Source: Dipylidium caninum (Eukaryota; Platyhelminthes; Cestoda; Cyclophyllidea; Dipylidiidae). Taken from it: a stretch of 64,000 nt of DNA. The translations under genes and the position numbers were made by a program. Under the pieces are notes generated by a model. The model was given only the letters and a program-made list of their open reading frames with translations, had not been told where the DNA came from and made no database searches. Within the stretch, counting starts at the first letter, position 1, and every line of letters starts with the position of its first letter. Positions 49,301 through 62,637 of the stretch are shown here, piece after piece. The stretch covers positions 1 through 64,000 of the forward strand of contig QEYB01000524.1 in NCBI GenBank assembly GCA_017562135.1. Direction: 5' to 3'.

Positions 49301-52300
49301 ATGGGCAAAAAATTACGTGAAATTCCACGTCTAACAAGCAGTTGGTACGTCTCGAATCGCGCTTGTTTGGCGGAGTCGCTGACGAAAGGTTTTAAAAGTG
49401 GAGTACAGAAATCCGAATTTGAAACTGAGGCCTGAGTTTTTGAAGTGTCTCCTTGAAACGAATCGTCAACGTTACCAAGACATTCAGGATGGAAGACAGC
49501 GTTGTATCCGGGTGGAAGGATAATTGATTGAGGAATGACAAAGAATTCGGTATTTGTTAACACTAAACAGGGTCCAGAATTGACGGGTTTCACAAAACCG
49601 TCGAGGATGTCTTCTTTAACAACTTCTTCCACCCCAGAAAGTAAGACTTTCGGAACTGAAAAATGGAAGAAACAGAGATAAAAGAGGCGATGGAGGCGGA
49701 CTTACGAGTTGGCGGTGTCCATCCGTCGATAGTGGACTTATCCTTTTTCCGCTTTCGCAAATCGGAGAACCGACCGTGACGAGCCGCCTCTAGCTCAGCC
49801 AGTTCGTCATCACCCTCGTCGTTGCCGCGTTCATCGTCCGCACCGATGCTGAAATCGTAGGATGCCAGACTGTCTTGTGCGTAAATGTCGGCATCTTCGG
49901 AGTGCAAGGCACCCACCCCAAAAGCTTGGCCTTTAAAAATGCATCAATTAATATAATTCGTTTAAGTTTCATCACTACATTCAGATGGGCATTCGAGAAA
50001 CAACAAGTTCAAGTGAATACAGCAGACTCAAGACCATCGCAAAAATCCATTGGACAACTTCATGTAAGAAGGCCCTATTAGTACGAAGTAGATACAATAT
50101 TCAGCTACTTAGCTTGAGATACTCTGTGTGAATCGATTCCACAGAAGACAACGATTGATATGTGATAATGAGTTTACAGAAAAGAAAAAGTGTTACAGGA
50201 ATGCGACACCATAATGGTGTTCCATCCGAACAATAAGGAAAAAAATTAGCAAAATCAGACGAGAATTTGAAGACATTGTTGATCAGAGTTTTCCATTTTA
50301 GGTCCTCGGACAAAAGTAGAAGCAAGAAAAGAAAGTCTTACGACATTTGCAGTGTGGCACCAAACCTCATCGAAAGGAATTTGCGAAAGTCACAAAAAGA
50401 AATTATTAGACAGACAAGTCTGAGATTTTGATATTGATAACAAATCATGTTACGGCCAAGAAGGTCAAAGGATTAATGAATAAGAAGTCCTATTTTGAAG
50501 AATAAGAAGGCTAAGTAGTGAAATATACGCAAGAATTAGGCGTACCATGAATGCCCTGTCGAACAGGACCAGTGGATGGATTGAATCCAACGTGGGAAGT
50601 TTGTTCACGTCGCTGGAGACTGCTTACCGACTCTGATTGGGGATCCTGACGCGATGTGGGAGCGCGTCGACCCCAAGCGATCTCCGGATCGAGACCTGAG
50701 TAGCCGAGACCGAAGGTGTTGGACTTTGGGGCAAAACTTATTACCGCGTAGTCTCGTTCTACATTTCGGGAATGACACACGTGACTGAAAGGCCATCTGA
50801 TGCAGATGGAAAACGGTAGAATTTGAGATCAGGAATGCATTTAAAACAAAACCCACCTTATACCAGAATCGGGGCCTACCAATGAGTAATCAGCGGTAGG
50901 CAATCTCAATGATAAAGTAGACTCTGTCAAAAACATTTAGCGGTGGTCACCTGGCTCTCCTACCCTTCGGTCACGAAATAAAAGATAACGCATAGATTGA
51001 AACACCCCATCACGATTAAGCGTATAAGATATTGAGACGACAAGTGTTACATGCATTCGTGGGACGTCTTGGTATGCTGTACTACGAACAATTAGCATAA
51101 TTTGCGAGTACACCAAACTAAGAAAAGTCAAGATTACCAGACCAAGAAAACAAGATTGTGGTACATACTAAGAGTTTAATTCTAATCTAAAGATTGCGGT
51201 TTTAAGGTAGAGTCACTATTAATTGGCACAAGGACAAATGTCGTAACATACAATAACAAAGAGATGGCCATAGAATCTTTCTTAAACGAGAGAAACTAGT
51301 TCCTTGGGTAAAAAATAACTGTTTAGCAAAGTTAAACGTTGAGTTCTCGGAAAAGAAACATATTTTAAGGTAAACATGACATTAAAATGCGAGACGGAAT
51401 AAAGTAAACGGATGAGTATATCGGTGTATACCTTTATTTGGTTCGCCAAGTAGTGTGGCATCGGCCTCTTCCTCTTTTAACACTGCTTCAGCCTCCTCTG
51501 ACTTCCAACCCATCCGTCGAAGAAGCCTGTCCCCCAGGCTCGTCCTGAAATCTCACGAGTTTGGAATAATAAGATAAATATCAATAGTGATACAGTTTAG
51601 ATTACAGCCAATGAAGAAACTGCAAATGAAGTTACAAAGAGAGGAAAACGACAAACCCGCTAGGAATAAGCATCCGTTTGAGAACATCGTTGGCACCAGG
51701 AATTACAGATTTGCCTCCGAGAGACTCCGAAAGAGTATCGAAAATATGGTGGTCATCGAATTCTCGACGCGTTCGGTAGTGGCGAGGAGCGATGCCGAAC
51801 TCACCAAGGTCCTCAAATAAATAAAAGGCCGACGGTGATGTGTAAGTCAAAGACCGGCACTTACACACTAGTGACAAAACTAACCTCTTCATCCATAAAA
51901 TCTTCCGGTTTGGATAAAACTTGTTGGTCAGCATTTTGGTGGCGGTTCCGTCGCGATGAAGAAAAGGATTGAGGTTTAAAACCTAAGTCGTACAAAGTTT
52001 ATATCATCAAAGTGTGCAGAAATCGCGGGTATTTGGTTATATTGTAAGCGTAACAAAAGAATTTAGTGACATGAAAATAGTATAAGCTTATATAAAGACT
52101 GTGAGGTCTAATTTATCGACGAAGGAGAACCAGGGCCACTTACCTTCTTTGGATCCAACGGTATTGAAGTATCCTGCAGAGAAACCTCCGGTGAACGCGC
52201 CGTGAAATCTCATGGGTCGACCGCGTTCATTTAGAACTCGTAGTTCGTAAGCTTGGGGTCTTGCTTTGGGATAAAGGAAGTTGGAGCTCCCTAAGATATA

Positions 52301-52387
52301 TCCAATATCAAACTACATAAGTATACCAGAATCATCTTCCTCAAACGGCTCTCCATATGTTACAAAACTGTCTTCATCCTCGCTCAT
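43315..52387 (-). CDS. GPATCH1: GPATCH1 orthologue (G-patch domain-containing protein 1)
   Basis: Sixteen exons (5' to 3'): 52387-52327, 52290-52144, 51982-51885, 51811-51657, 51544-51432, 50923-50857, 50784-50546, 49930-49706, 49655-49317, 48850-48531, 47322-47189, 47080-46693, 45514-45142, 44815-44684, 44047-43922, 43413-43315; about 1,005 residues (human 931). Family landmarks in order: acidic start [60 protein letters not shown]-patch remnant [99 protein letters not shown]; a Lys/His-rich end. GPATCH1 is known as a nuclear spliceosome-associated protein that partners the DEAH helicase DHX35. All junction phases agree except exon 14 (phase 1) to 15 (phase 0), so a tiny exon is missed or there is a sequence error. 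The G-patch has lost its glycines after MGW. Confidence 0.93.
44225..44440 (-). repeat. Dispersed repeat, copy A (in intron 14 of GPATCH1)
   Basis: Read on the minus strand it shares with 47,700-47,955 an ordered series of words: 'gtcaattgtcta', 'ttcta.agtca', 'tgtcttgtgtcattt', 'agtagg.gggtctt', 'gtgag.g' and 'cctcctactc' or its variant. The similarity is interrupted by gaps, as expected for old copies of one element. No protein, long terminal repeats or clear inverted ends were seen, so the class is unknown. Confidence 0.55.
47700..47955 (+). repeat. Dispersed repeat, copy B (in intron 10 of GPATCH1)
   Basis: Second copy of the element described at 44,225-44,440, in the opposite orientation relative to the plus strand. 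It shares the word gtcttgtgtcattt exactly, and both copies carry gacagt near their left end. It includes an extra ~60 bp near the left end that the other copy lacks. Confidence 0.55.
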
Positions 52388-55300
52388 CTTCAAATAGGCT
52401 ACTTGGGGAATGAGCAGGCTGGCTATTTTGTCACTTCGTGATTGGTCAGAATTATCGTTAACATAATGAATATGAAGCAGAAGCATGCAGCATTCTTAAA
52501 CACAATTTAGGCTCTGTATTTTTCGTTTAATGTTTAACCAAATAATTTTATATTAGTTAGGACGAATGTTATGACGGCGAATAGGGTTAGTTCAATATCG
52601 GCAGGAAATTTAGAGGATGTGGTTTTTAATCCCCGAAAAGTAATAACCCTCAAAATTTTCGTTTTTGCAATAAATTCATAGATTTATTGCTACTGTTACT
52701 ATGATTTAAGCAATTCTATCGTTGTTTCGCTAGGCGCACTTTTAGTTTATGCCGCAATAATTGCCCAACAGGTGAAAAGTGCTACCCAAACGAAGGCATT
52801 GCGATTCTTCCGTGTTTACCACGCAGCCCTTGTGATTCATAGCCTTTTTTACTAGTGCATTTGTGGTAATCGGCGCGTTCCCTAATTACTGCCTCGATAA
52901 TGACGGGCTCATTCAGATGAATTTGACTGTTCATTATGGTTTAGAGGGGTAATGTAAACCACAAGATGCGCGAACTGATGAGTTACCCTTAAACGAGTGA
53001 CTCAGAAATTCACACACTCGGAATGCTCAGATAATGACACGTCGATTCATGTTTATTTTGGGAAATTAGGAACTACAAAAGTCTCACGCTTTCCTTTATG
53101 CCGCGATACAGCGTACATGGAGTCCATTTTTACTCCTCCATTTCAGTGCTACTCCTTCCGTAAACAAATAGAATCGTCCACCGATGCTTTACAAATCAGC
53201 CTTACAGGAGGCAATCACTTCCCCTCATGATAAGGAGCCCGAGGACATACGGGTAGTACGGGCGCCACGGTTTCTCGAGGGTAAATGTATTTTGCGAAAA
53301 TCCCATCAAGAGATCATGTTTAAAGCGGAACTTTGATTCACAGAAAATCTAATTCCTATTTCAAATGGGTCGCTAAAGCAGACATTTTAATTCGACCGAA
53401 TATGCGATAATGGTGTTTCTTCACGCTCTTTCCTATTTACCGTGACCAACCAGTGTTCATTGAGTAGAAGTCACTTCGAATATTTTTTTAGACATGAAAC
53501 TCATACCTTCTTGGCCGCCCATAAGGCTAAAGAAGTCGAGAAACCTCGGACACCGAGTCATTTAGAAGTTACACTGAGCGATGATTGCAATATGTACGCC
53601 TCCATATTTAAAATAGCCAAGAGTGTATAGGCGTGTTCGGAGGACCATGAAGTCAGTGTCGGAAAGTGAGAGGATAGGAATGATGAAAATGTCATCAACG
53701 CAAAAATCACACTGCCAAGAAGAGCTCGTTATTTGTTTGGTCAACTTTTCCAATGGACATTTTTTACGTTAGGCCTCTTTAGGCGGTTATGCGAGCCCCA
53801 GGGTCGGAATCAAGGTTGGTCTGTTGAAAATATTTCATTTGAAAGAGTGTCATTTCATCTTGTAAGTGCATTGTAATCCTCAAAAGTTGTTTTCTGTGGA
53901 GGGAATGGCTTTACCGCCTAGACGAGGTCCAACAGTTACTCCTCTTACTAACATTATGCCAAAAACAGGATCTATGAGGAAAGTACCACACTAATACCTA
54001 GTTAGGTGAGAGAGATGGAATTGTTCCTTGACATTCTTTCCGTCAAAATATTGCTACTCCGCTGATTTGTATGTAGCAATTGAAAATAGATCTTAGAAAC
54101 AGTGCAAATTCCACTTTACTTTTGTCAGAATGAATCACCGACAGTTAAAAAAGTCATATAGTCAGTCTATACCATTGGGCAAGTTCTTTCACGTTAAATG
54201 AATTCGTTCTTCACTTCCACCCATCGGAGATCGCTTATCCAGTTAGGAGGAGATTGGAAAGCCATGGGCGTGGCCTCAAAAATATGTCGCCAAGCCGAAG
54301 TACATGACTCCGAAGGCTAGGGAGTATGCGATTGAATGCACCGTCAAACAACCGCCAAACTGTCCGCTTTTATTGGATAAGATAATGTTAACTATGTTAA
54401 AGTTAGAAATAAGCGATTACATTTGTTTCTTTCTTAACTTGTCCATTCAAATCTATTTAAATTGGATTCATGTTGACAACTCTTTTCACCATTAATTGAT
54501 GTGGGGCAGATATCACCACCCCCCTCTCAAAATTCAGTGGAGTAATCATAAATGTTATAAATTCCTGTTTAGAATATTAAGGAAATTATAACGTTACTTT
54601 CTTTACACTCGCGTTACACTAGTCTTGGTCTTGTAAAATTTCGCGTATTTTACAAATTCACCAGTATGCTAGATCGAATATTTGCCACGGAAATGAGATG
54701 ACGGGTTTAAACGGAGAAGAAGCTGCTCAGAGCGGTCTCCGTAATCCCCACTTCACCCTGAAAATGCAGTGTGATTAAGCATAAATTCTAGTACCCTACC
54801 TAAACGCATCACTTTGGTCACGATATTCGGTAAAAAAGCTGGAATAGTGGGAATGGGAGGCTTCTGCGAGAATAATAATTTCGTGATTTTCATAAGTCCT
54901 AATTTATGGCGTTCTCCAAAGGCCTAGTGAAACCGCAGATGACCTATCGGAAGTTTTCCTATTCGCATGTTGTTGTTCAGACATAATAAACTTATCTCCT
55001 TTAGTGAGTAATGTTTTTAAAGCTCACTGACCTTCTGCCAGCGTTTTTGTATGCTTTCTCAACCTCCTCCACCTCTCCTCCCGAAATTGACCAAGAGCTC
55101 ATTTTTATAGGTGAGCATTTAGTGTCGATCTGCAAAAATGACACCAATTTTACCACTCAGATTTTTTTGCTTAAGGTCACGTTGTCTGGAAAGTGTAAAA
55201 ACTCAGAATAAAACTAACTCACCTCGGGATTTCCTAGAGATCGGCTCTCTGAGTTCATTGTTAAAATTGACTATAGCAGCGTGCGGTGACTAAGAGAGTT

Positions 55301-55851
55301 TGCGAGGTTTTTTAAAAATTCGCCGTATTCCTTATTCACGTACTTCTCCCAAAAGATAATTATTTTCCTGCTGTTCTGCGTTAAGTAATACAGCTATTTT
55401 GGAATACGTTGGTACATCATTCAGCATCATGTCCCATAAAATGTATTTTCACTATAGTGCACACAAAAACCGAACGATAAGGTAAACAATTTCAGATGAG
55501 TAACCGAAAATTGTGCACTTCAGCATTAAAATGTTACCTTTCTTAATACGTGTGCTAATTTTGCATTTACTTCCAGGAGATGATTTATGTTCCTGCAGAC
55601 GACTACAACCCGATTAGTTCCAATAAACTAATTTAATTCCATGCACTCGTGTGTACATAAAAAAAGAAATAAAACAAATTACGAACATGTTCAGTCACTC
55701 AGTTACTGTAATCACATTAACAATCATTAAAAACGTTTAAGAATATACTTTAGCTTATGTAAAAGTTGGTTTATCATAATGATGCCTCCTGCATGGATGT
55801 TCTGCATCTTCTCTCCCATTCCCACATTTAACCCTCTTCATTTGCAATGCA
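52388..55851. other. Upstream flank of GPATCH1, nothing else recognised
   Basis: The promoter of the minus-strand GPATCH1 gene should lie in the first few hundred bases, but no TATA or CCAAT arrangement stands out. The rest is AT-rich with no recognisable gene. Confidence 0.4.
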
Positions 55852-55889
55852 TTTCAGTACGATTTATACATTTCAGTACGATTTATACA
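55852..55889. repeat. Perfect 19-bp tandem duplication
   Basis: The 19-bp unit tttcagtacgatttataca occurs twice in immediate succession with no mismatch. This looks like a recent small duplication. Confidence 0.85.
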
Positions 55890-58800
55890 AAGGCTTATTC
55901 ACTCCTAACTGTGATTACTCGGTAGGTGATTAAAAGTAGGACTTATGTTCTAAGTACTCGACGTCATTGCAATTTTAATGGTACTAATTGAGGCCGTGAT
56001 GGCCCCGCATCTATACGTGCGCTATAAGGCAAATGGGCTCACATGTCATGAATCTTGGCATACGCTACACTGACAAATGAGTTCTCATTCCTAAATAATA
56101 ATGTGTATGCGTCTCACGTCTTCAAATTTACTGTCTTATGCATTGCGTTATCTCTGAAAGCATGCACAGACCCGTCTGGGACCCTCCAACAATCGCTCTT
56201 TTCACCTACCGCAACGCTGGAGTGCTTCTCCTATACGCCACGAAGTAGATAAATCGTTCAGCCTCTTAGTGTGCTACGTGTCTATATTGCCTTCATACCC
56301 AACAAATTCACATGTAATTAGCATATGTTCAGAGAGCGCAGAAGTGTCCAACAATTCCTGTTATAACTAGCCGAGGATAAACGCAAATGTGGAGAAGTAG
56401 GTGAGGTAGATGGAATGGTGAGGTCTTCTAGGTAGTCAAGGCCGATAATGCACTCTCCTTGCCTCACCCGTCAGTAGATTATTATAGTGACGAGTAAATT
56501 CACTAAGCCTTGTCACATTAACATTTATGTGGGGACTTCGAGAAAACAGTGTTTAAATTCACACACAGTAGTGCAGTTATCTGTGTAAATTAAGATCTCT
56601 GTTGTTGCTGTCTGAGGTAAGTCAGTAGGATTTTGTAAAGGAATAGATTTAATCTTAGTGAATACGACTTATAGGGGAAATGAGTCGAAGTATTGGCGAC
56701 TGAACACAGGGTAGAGATTGGAGGAAAAGCTGATTTCTTTCTTCCTATCAGCTTATGCTCAAGATGCGCCCACAGTCACCTCGATGTATTTGTTAACTCG
56801 AGAATGACTTGACGAATTCGACTACTCGTCGTCCGCGGCGAATTTGTGGCAAGTAGAGAAATTACGTAGCCGCGGTAAATAGGCCGGTGAGGTAGACGAT
56901 GTCCAATACCCAGTGTATCCGCTGGGTCGGTCATTTCTTGCGGTATCCGTGTTTCAAGCCACGATACATGCATAGCAGAACTCATGGAAGACTGAGAAAG
57001 TCCACATTGCCACCACCGTCTGACCAACGTCTGTCCACGGAGTTGGGGCTTTTGTGCGCTTCCTCAGTATGTCGATGCTCCTCCCGCCTGTCCGCAGTCG
57101 CGGTGGATGGGCAGTTGCTTTAATACTCTTCCAACTCCCCCATCCGCTCTATGGTGTAATACTTCGAGGAAATCCAAGAATCCACCACCTTATTACTTGT
57201 AAATACCTTTCATTACTCCTTTATTCAATCATTTCGAAGTGATGTTTGTTTTAATGTATTTTTAACTGCGCGGTCTCTCCAGGCTCCATATGGTGCAATA
57301 AAGTTAATTTGCGTCAATAAATCAACTAAATGGAGCTAAAGAGGGAGGGGAGAAATTTTAAGGCTTCGGTAGACCTTAAGGCTCGGGTAACAGTAAAATG
57401 GATGAATTGCACCCAGAGACTCACCATCACTCATCGCTGAGATCTGCGCATCGCATTGTTGGGCTGCTGGAAGGTCTTCGGCTCTTCATTCCCCTCCACC
57501 TTTTCGCATTTCATACTTCTCTATACCACCAAATGCATTAACTCCCATTTCACACAATGGCTTTTTAAAGGTCATCCCCCTTAGCTGTCTTTAAAGTCCC
57601 TGTAAACTTCAAGTTGAACCATACAAAAGACTCTCCTGACTCATTTTACGCCATAGAGTAGGAAGTGGAGATCCTTGGAAGTGCATATGCACCATCGTCC
57701 AGGTTACGGTGGGAAAGAAGCTTCACCTCACGATTTTACTCCTCGCACTACCAAGGGAACATGGACGAGGAGGCTTCTCTCGGCAGACGAGATGACAGCT
57801 TGTTTCATTTTCGAGGAGAGTTTTCTAGGCGATTAAAGGATGGATTTTTGGTTATAAGAGTAGCACGGGTTGGTTTTGATAAAGACAACGTAATTTAATA
57901 AGCTCAAAATATCACAGTGCATGGTGAAGGCGACACATTCCTGTCAACCTCGTCTCTACTTATACCACTTTGACTCTGTTTGATCCGCATGACATGGTCT
58001 TTCATTTGAGTGGTTAATCGTCAGTCTACGCTTCTTACGAGGTCCTGACCCATTGTCCATGACAGCTACCTGTCCACTGGCCTACGAATAAAACTAACTC
58101 ATCTTTCAGTGTCGGGAATGCGAAAATGTAACGCTTGCCTAATGGCAGTCAAAGTTCCTTATTAACATACTTTTTCGAGAAATAATTTCAAACTAAAAAG
58201 ATACTTAATAAGATCATCCAAAGTTACTACTGGAATTGGCAGTGATGGAGCTGACTGGAGCTCAGCGAATTAGTCTGTCTGTTAAAAGTTTAACTTCCTC
58301 CCTCGTCCTCCTTCGCCCCGCCCCTTTTGCTCCCCTTCGTTCCCCTTGCCACCCCTGTTGAACGAAACTACAATGTAACGCTAAGAGTATGACAAATAGG
58401 TTTATTCTTTTGCGTAGTAATGTAGTGTGTTAACTGTCACCTTACAAATGCGCAATTGAATGAACAGATCACGTTCTTCACCCTCAATTGGCGATGCAAA
58501 TGGATTGTGCTTATAAACTCATCCGGGTATTCTATCAATTATGGTGGAAGGTGGGTAGAAATCCCTACGTGAGAGGGAGATTGCATTAGCAGAGCGATAA
58601 ATCCAGGTTATTGGGAAGTTTTGGGGAGAATTTTGCATCAGTATGGCCGCAGTCGAAAGGCTTTCCGCGGGCATGGAGGAGAAGGTAGGAGGAAGATAAT
58701 AATGGTGCCTCCTATTCGGAAGATTTCCTGTTTGCGCGTCATTCCGTCCAATTGGAGTAGGCTACCACGTCCTTTCACATGTCTTCCTCAAAATACGAAC

Positions 58801-59247
58801 CAAAGGGAACGAACTCACTCCGAGTCTTGTGTCTCTCCCTCATCCTCCATAATCATAACCTGTGTGCGGATGTTGCAATAAACTCTTCTTGTCTACCTCA
58901 CTCACCTCTTTATGATGGCCAAACTGAGCTGAATGTGGTTGTTTTCCTCCTGCTCGTGGTGAGGTAGCCAGCCTACTTTTCCCTGCCATATAAGTAGTAT
59001 CTAGGAATTCATTAGAATAGTCTCCACCTCAAATATAAACTTAGTTTACATTTCATGGGATAGTATACACAGTTCTAGCCACATTCGAATATAAATTATG
59101 CCCCATAGCAACATAAACCGTTGACCAAGTGAAATGGAGGGAGATTCTGGGCGTAATTTATGGATGCATATTGCTTTTAAGAGTATGGAGATTCGTTTAT
59201 GATAAGCGAGAAAGCAGAAGTGAAGCCCGGGCAAGGAAAGGGGCTAA
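55890..59247. other. Non-coding spacer, nothing recognised
   Basis: Only short, mutually overlapping open frames without family resemblance. A pyrimidine-rich CCCTT/CCCC tract lies near 58,295-58,360. Confidence 0.4.
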
Positions 59248-59309
59248 GCGGAGCGGAGCGGGGCGGGGCGGGGCGGGGTGAGGATGTGGAGGTGGAGGTG
59301 GAGGGCGAG

Positions 59310-59340
<31 letters not shown>

Positions 59341-59365
59341 GAGAAGAAGAAGAAGAAGAAGAAGG
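59248..59365 (+). repeat. GCGGA/GCGGG pentamers followed by a long GGA/GAA purine tract
   Basis: Positions 59,248-59,280 are pentanucleotide repeats (gcgga then gcggg), then GGTGGA and GGA units pass into GAA units up to 59,365. The plus strand is almost pure purine from 59,281 and contains repeated G3-G4 runs before it, so G-quadruplex or triplex structure is possible. The open frame across it encodes poly-Glu and is judged non-coding. Confidence 0.8.
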
Positions 59366-62292
59366 ATGTCATCTCCACTTACTATGGTTTTTATTCTGAT
59401 TTCGAGACACCTTAAACATACAATATGGTGTTCCTTATAAGTAATCAGTAAATTTCATCAAAACAATTTAGAATTTGCGTTGTTTGATACGTCCTGGTTA
59501 TACGACAAGGCCAATGGTCTAAACACTAGCTAGAAAAAATTCTTAATGCACCAACCGAAGGGCAGCTTTACGACAGCAGAAGAGCGAGTGCGAGAGAGAG
59601 AGAAAGAAAGAAGTAAAGAGCCCACGATAAACGAGCAAGTTTGTGTATTTTATATTAGCTACAGCAAAAGGGAAAGGCGAGTCTACGAGGAATCGATGCA
59701 TCCACAAGATCTTTTTCGGACTGACGGCGTAACCGGTCATGACTTTTGACAATCCTGTCATATTACCCGAAGTGAGGTGGGCGTAATTTATGTGATTGCG
59801 CAGAGTACACACCTCACCAAACCCATCTCCCACCTCGAGGGAGCCGGACGAATTGAGCGGACGGCGGTGGGTTATTAAGGAGCACTGGAATACACCCTGC
59901 TGGTCGGTGGGAGCAAGAGACCGAGAAGACGGGAGAAAGGTCGCGCTGGACATCCATCTCCACGTCAGTTGACAATCAATCTCCCTTTGTCACTGTTTTC
60001 GCTAATAATCACCTGTAATGAGGCTAAAATGTTTACATTAGTACTTATATGAATGCCGTTGTTGTTTATGCATCTTAGTTATGCCTCAGGCATACGGCAT
60101 CACTCTTGCGTCCCCTCGTCTTCACGCATTGTAGGTGACACGAGGAAGTAAAACACGCTCTCACTGCATAAATGGTGACATATTCTGGAAAGGCACATTG
60201 TTTTCGTGATGAGCATATGTATTTAGAAGAACCTGACTACGTGTAAGGTAGTCACGTAAAAACATCGTGCCTACGAGATTCTCCTACCCTTCTGCTTGCT
60301 CGAGTCGAATCGAGGTGAAAGCCAATAAGCTGAGCGACTTTTCGAGCACATCTAGAAAGCGAAGAGAGGTTTTGATGGCACATATTCTCAAAACCAATTA
60401 GAACTTTCTTGTTCTTTCATTCTCACAAGCTCTACTACGTGACTGCGATCTGTCTAATTAACGCGCTTTCTTGGCCATTTGCAGTTATTCCGCTTCACGA
60501 TACGGTTATTCCTGCTTTCACTTCCTCTAGCATCTCATGTATGCAGTTATCATCTACAGTTACAAGAGCATGAGGGTTATTTACTTTGTGAAGATAAAAA
60601 AAGATTAAAACTACTAAATAAAACAAAAAAATAAAGGGGATATTAGCTAGCTTAAGTCTCAACCAGATCGGCATTTTCCTATTGGATGGGCAGTCTAATG
60701 ACAGCCACTTCATTTAATCCCCCACTAAAATTAGGTGACACAGTGAAGACGACGGTTTACTGTGTCGCTTGTCATTTATCCTTTAATAGGGGCATGCAAA
60801 TTCCTCAAAAATAAATACTTCGCCCTGATTACTGATGGCTGTACCAACAACCAATCAGAAGAGCGGTAGTGAAATTTTGCATTGGGCCAGTAGCCAATGG
60901 GAAGAAGGCAGATTAAAAGGCGACTATTTACGAGTACCGATAAATTTTACAGTTAGGGGGGTGGGAGCCGGAGGATGATATAATTAATTTCTCTACGAAT
61001 TTGGAATTCGTCGTTTCAAATATGCAACCTGATGGTATTTGAAAAGTGGAGGCAAATAGATACACCCATCCCATCCCACCTCATCCCCCGCCTAACCCCT
61101 TCACCTTAAAATGCCGTTTCAGATGGAATGGAGAAGGTAATCCTTTGTGTTCCACTATGCTATTATGGCAGTTGAGGGGAAGTAGGGCGAGAGGGAGGGG
61201 GGGGGAGCGGCAAGCCGTGGCAGGTGGGGGAGATGGAAATAAGCGCAGTTTTTGTCAAGAGGTAGTCTTATGAGGCTTTAATGACAATCTCGTTGCCATA
61301 GTAACAACTAAATTTCCTGTATTTACGTATGTTGGCTTTCACTTTTGCCCTTCGATGTACTTACACTTAGCGGTGTGGCCTTCGTACCACGTCGGGACGC
61401 AAGTCCTGCTGTACTTATCTCTGTGTTAAATAAATGGCCACGGGAAATCCCTCTACCTCTACCTCTTCCTCCTTCTCCTCCTCCTACACCGTCACCTCCT
61501 CCTCTAACCGGATATACACTGAACTAACTGACTCACTAATTCATCAAGTGGTACGACGAGGCAGGAGATATCCGCAGAGAGACCGAGACGCCTTTGATCC
61601 GGAGGACCACACCACCACAACACTTGCATCCTCCCACCACCTCACCTCCTCTCCGAATACAATCACTTAATAACACTCCACACCTTCTCCTCGCAGTCTG
61701 AAGGCGAGACTGCAGGCTCGTTAGGCGATGGATAATATCTCTTCGGTAAGAGGAAGAAAGAAGTTGTATCACTGATACAGTAGGTAATTCGTGCTTGGTG
61801 TCATTTTACCGCTGTGAAAGAGGTGATACAACACGGCCGGGTAAAAATTCAGGCCTTGGTGTGCTAGTATACGCACTAACATTCTAACAGCATACAATGT
61901 AAGCCCTACTTTCGTTACACACCCTCCATTCAGCCTATTTATAGAGTCATTTTCAGACTTAAACCCACCACACCGTTCTCTATTTTAGGCCGATACAGAT
62001 AGGAAGTAGATTTACCCCACTATCCTGGAGGGTAGCACCTAACTGTCCTGTCTGCAGAATCATATAAACCGCCCCGCCTCCCTCATATTGGCAGAGGGGA
62101 AGCTGAGGACACCGATGTGCCTGTGTTTTGGAGTGTCAGGAGGTATGAAGAAGAAGTATGCGCTTTAGGACGCTTTCTCCATATGTATGCGCGCTTGTCT
62201 GCTTGCCTGCATGCACGGATGCAAAGAAAACTGTTAAAAAGAGAATGAGTTGGGATAAAATGGCATGGGAACTGTGCAAAGCAGAGTGGAGA
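59366..62292. other. Non-coding spacer with pyrimidine simple repeats
   Basis: No gene recognised. It includes a CT-rich stretch near 61,450-61,505 whose open frame is Ser/Thr low complexity, and a run of G near 61,197-61,206. Confidence 0.4.
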
Positions 62293-62399
62293 CCGCCGCC
62301 CCGCCCCGCCCCGCACCGCACCGCACCGCACCGCACCGCACCGCGACGTGCCGCAGCTCATCTCATCTCAGCGCAGCGCAGCGCAGAGGAGAGGAGAGG
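62293..62399 (+). repeat. Chain of different pentanucleotide repeats
   Basis: Successive five-base runs follow each other: CCGCC, then CCGCA (about five copies), a 12-base break, CTCAT, GCGCA (three copies) and GAGGA. Every run keeps a 5-bp period while the motif changes. Open frames across it (poly-Pro/His/Arg) are judged non-coding. Confidence 0.8.
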
Positions 62400-62596
62400 T
62401 TGAAAGGGAGACGGCGGCATGTACACTTTTGTTTGACTCATTCAAACCATTTTTGATGTTTTTTTTCCATGGTTTCACGCAACCCCGTTTACATATCAAC
62501 TTCCATTTTGAAAGAGATAGCTTCTTGTGTTGAGCGTTTTTTTGGCTCAAGATTCTATGAAAGCGTGTACCTAACTCGGCTTTTCTCTTCCCCAAC

Positions 62597-62637
62597 CGCC
62601 TCCGCCTCCGCCTCCGCCTCCTCCTCCTCCTCCTCCG
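62597..62637 (+). repeat. CCGCCT hexamer passing into CCT trimer repeats
   Basis: Four CCGCCT-type units are followed by about five CCT units. Pure pyrimidine apart from single G bases. Opposite-strand reading is poly-Arg low complexity and not a gene. Confidence 0.8.

Noticed and set aside
51587..51820. Plus-strand open frame of 77 codons
   Set aside because: Antisense shadow of exon 4 of GPATCH1.
61434..61670. Ser/Thr-rich open frame of 78 codons
   Set aside because: Mostly a translation of a CT-rich simple repeat; no family or splice support.
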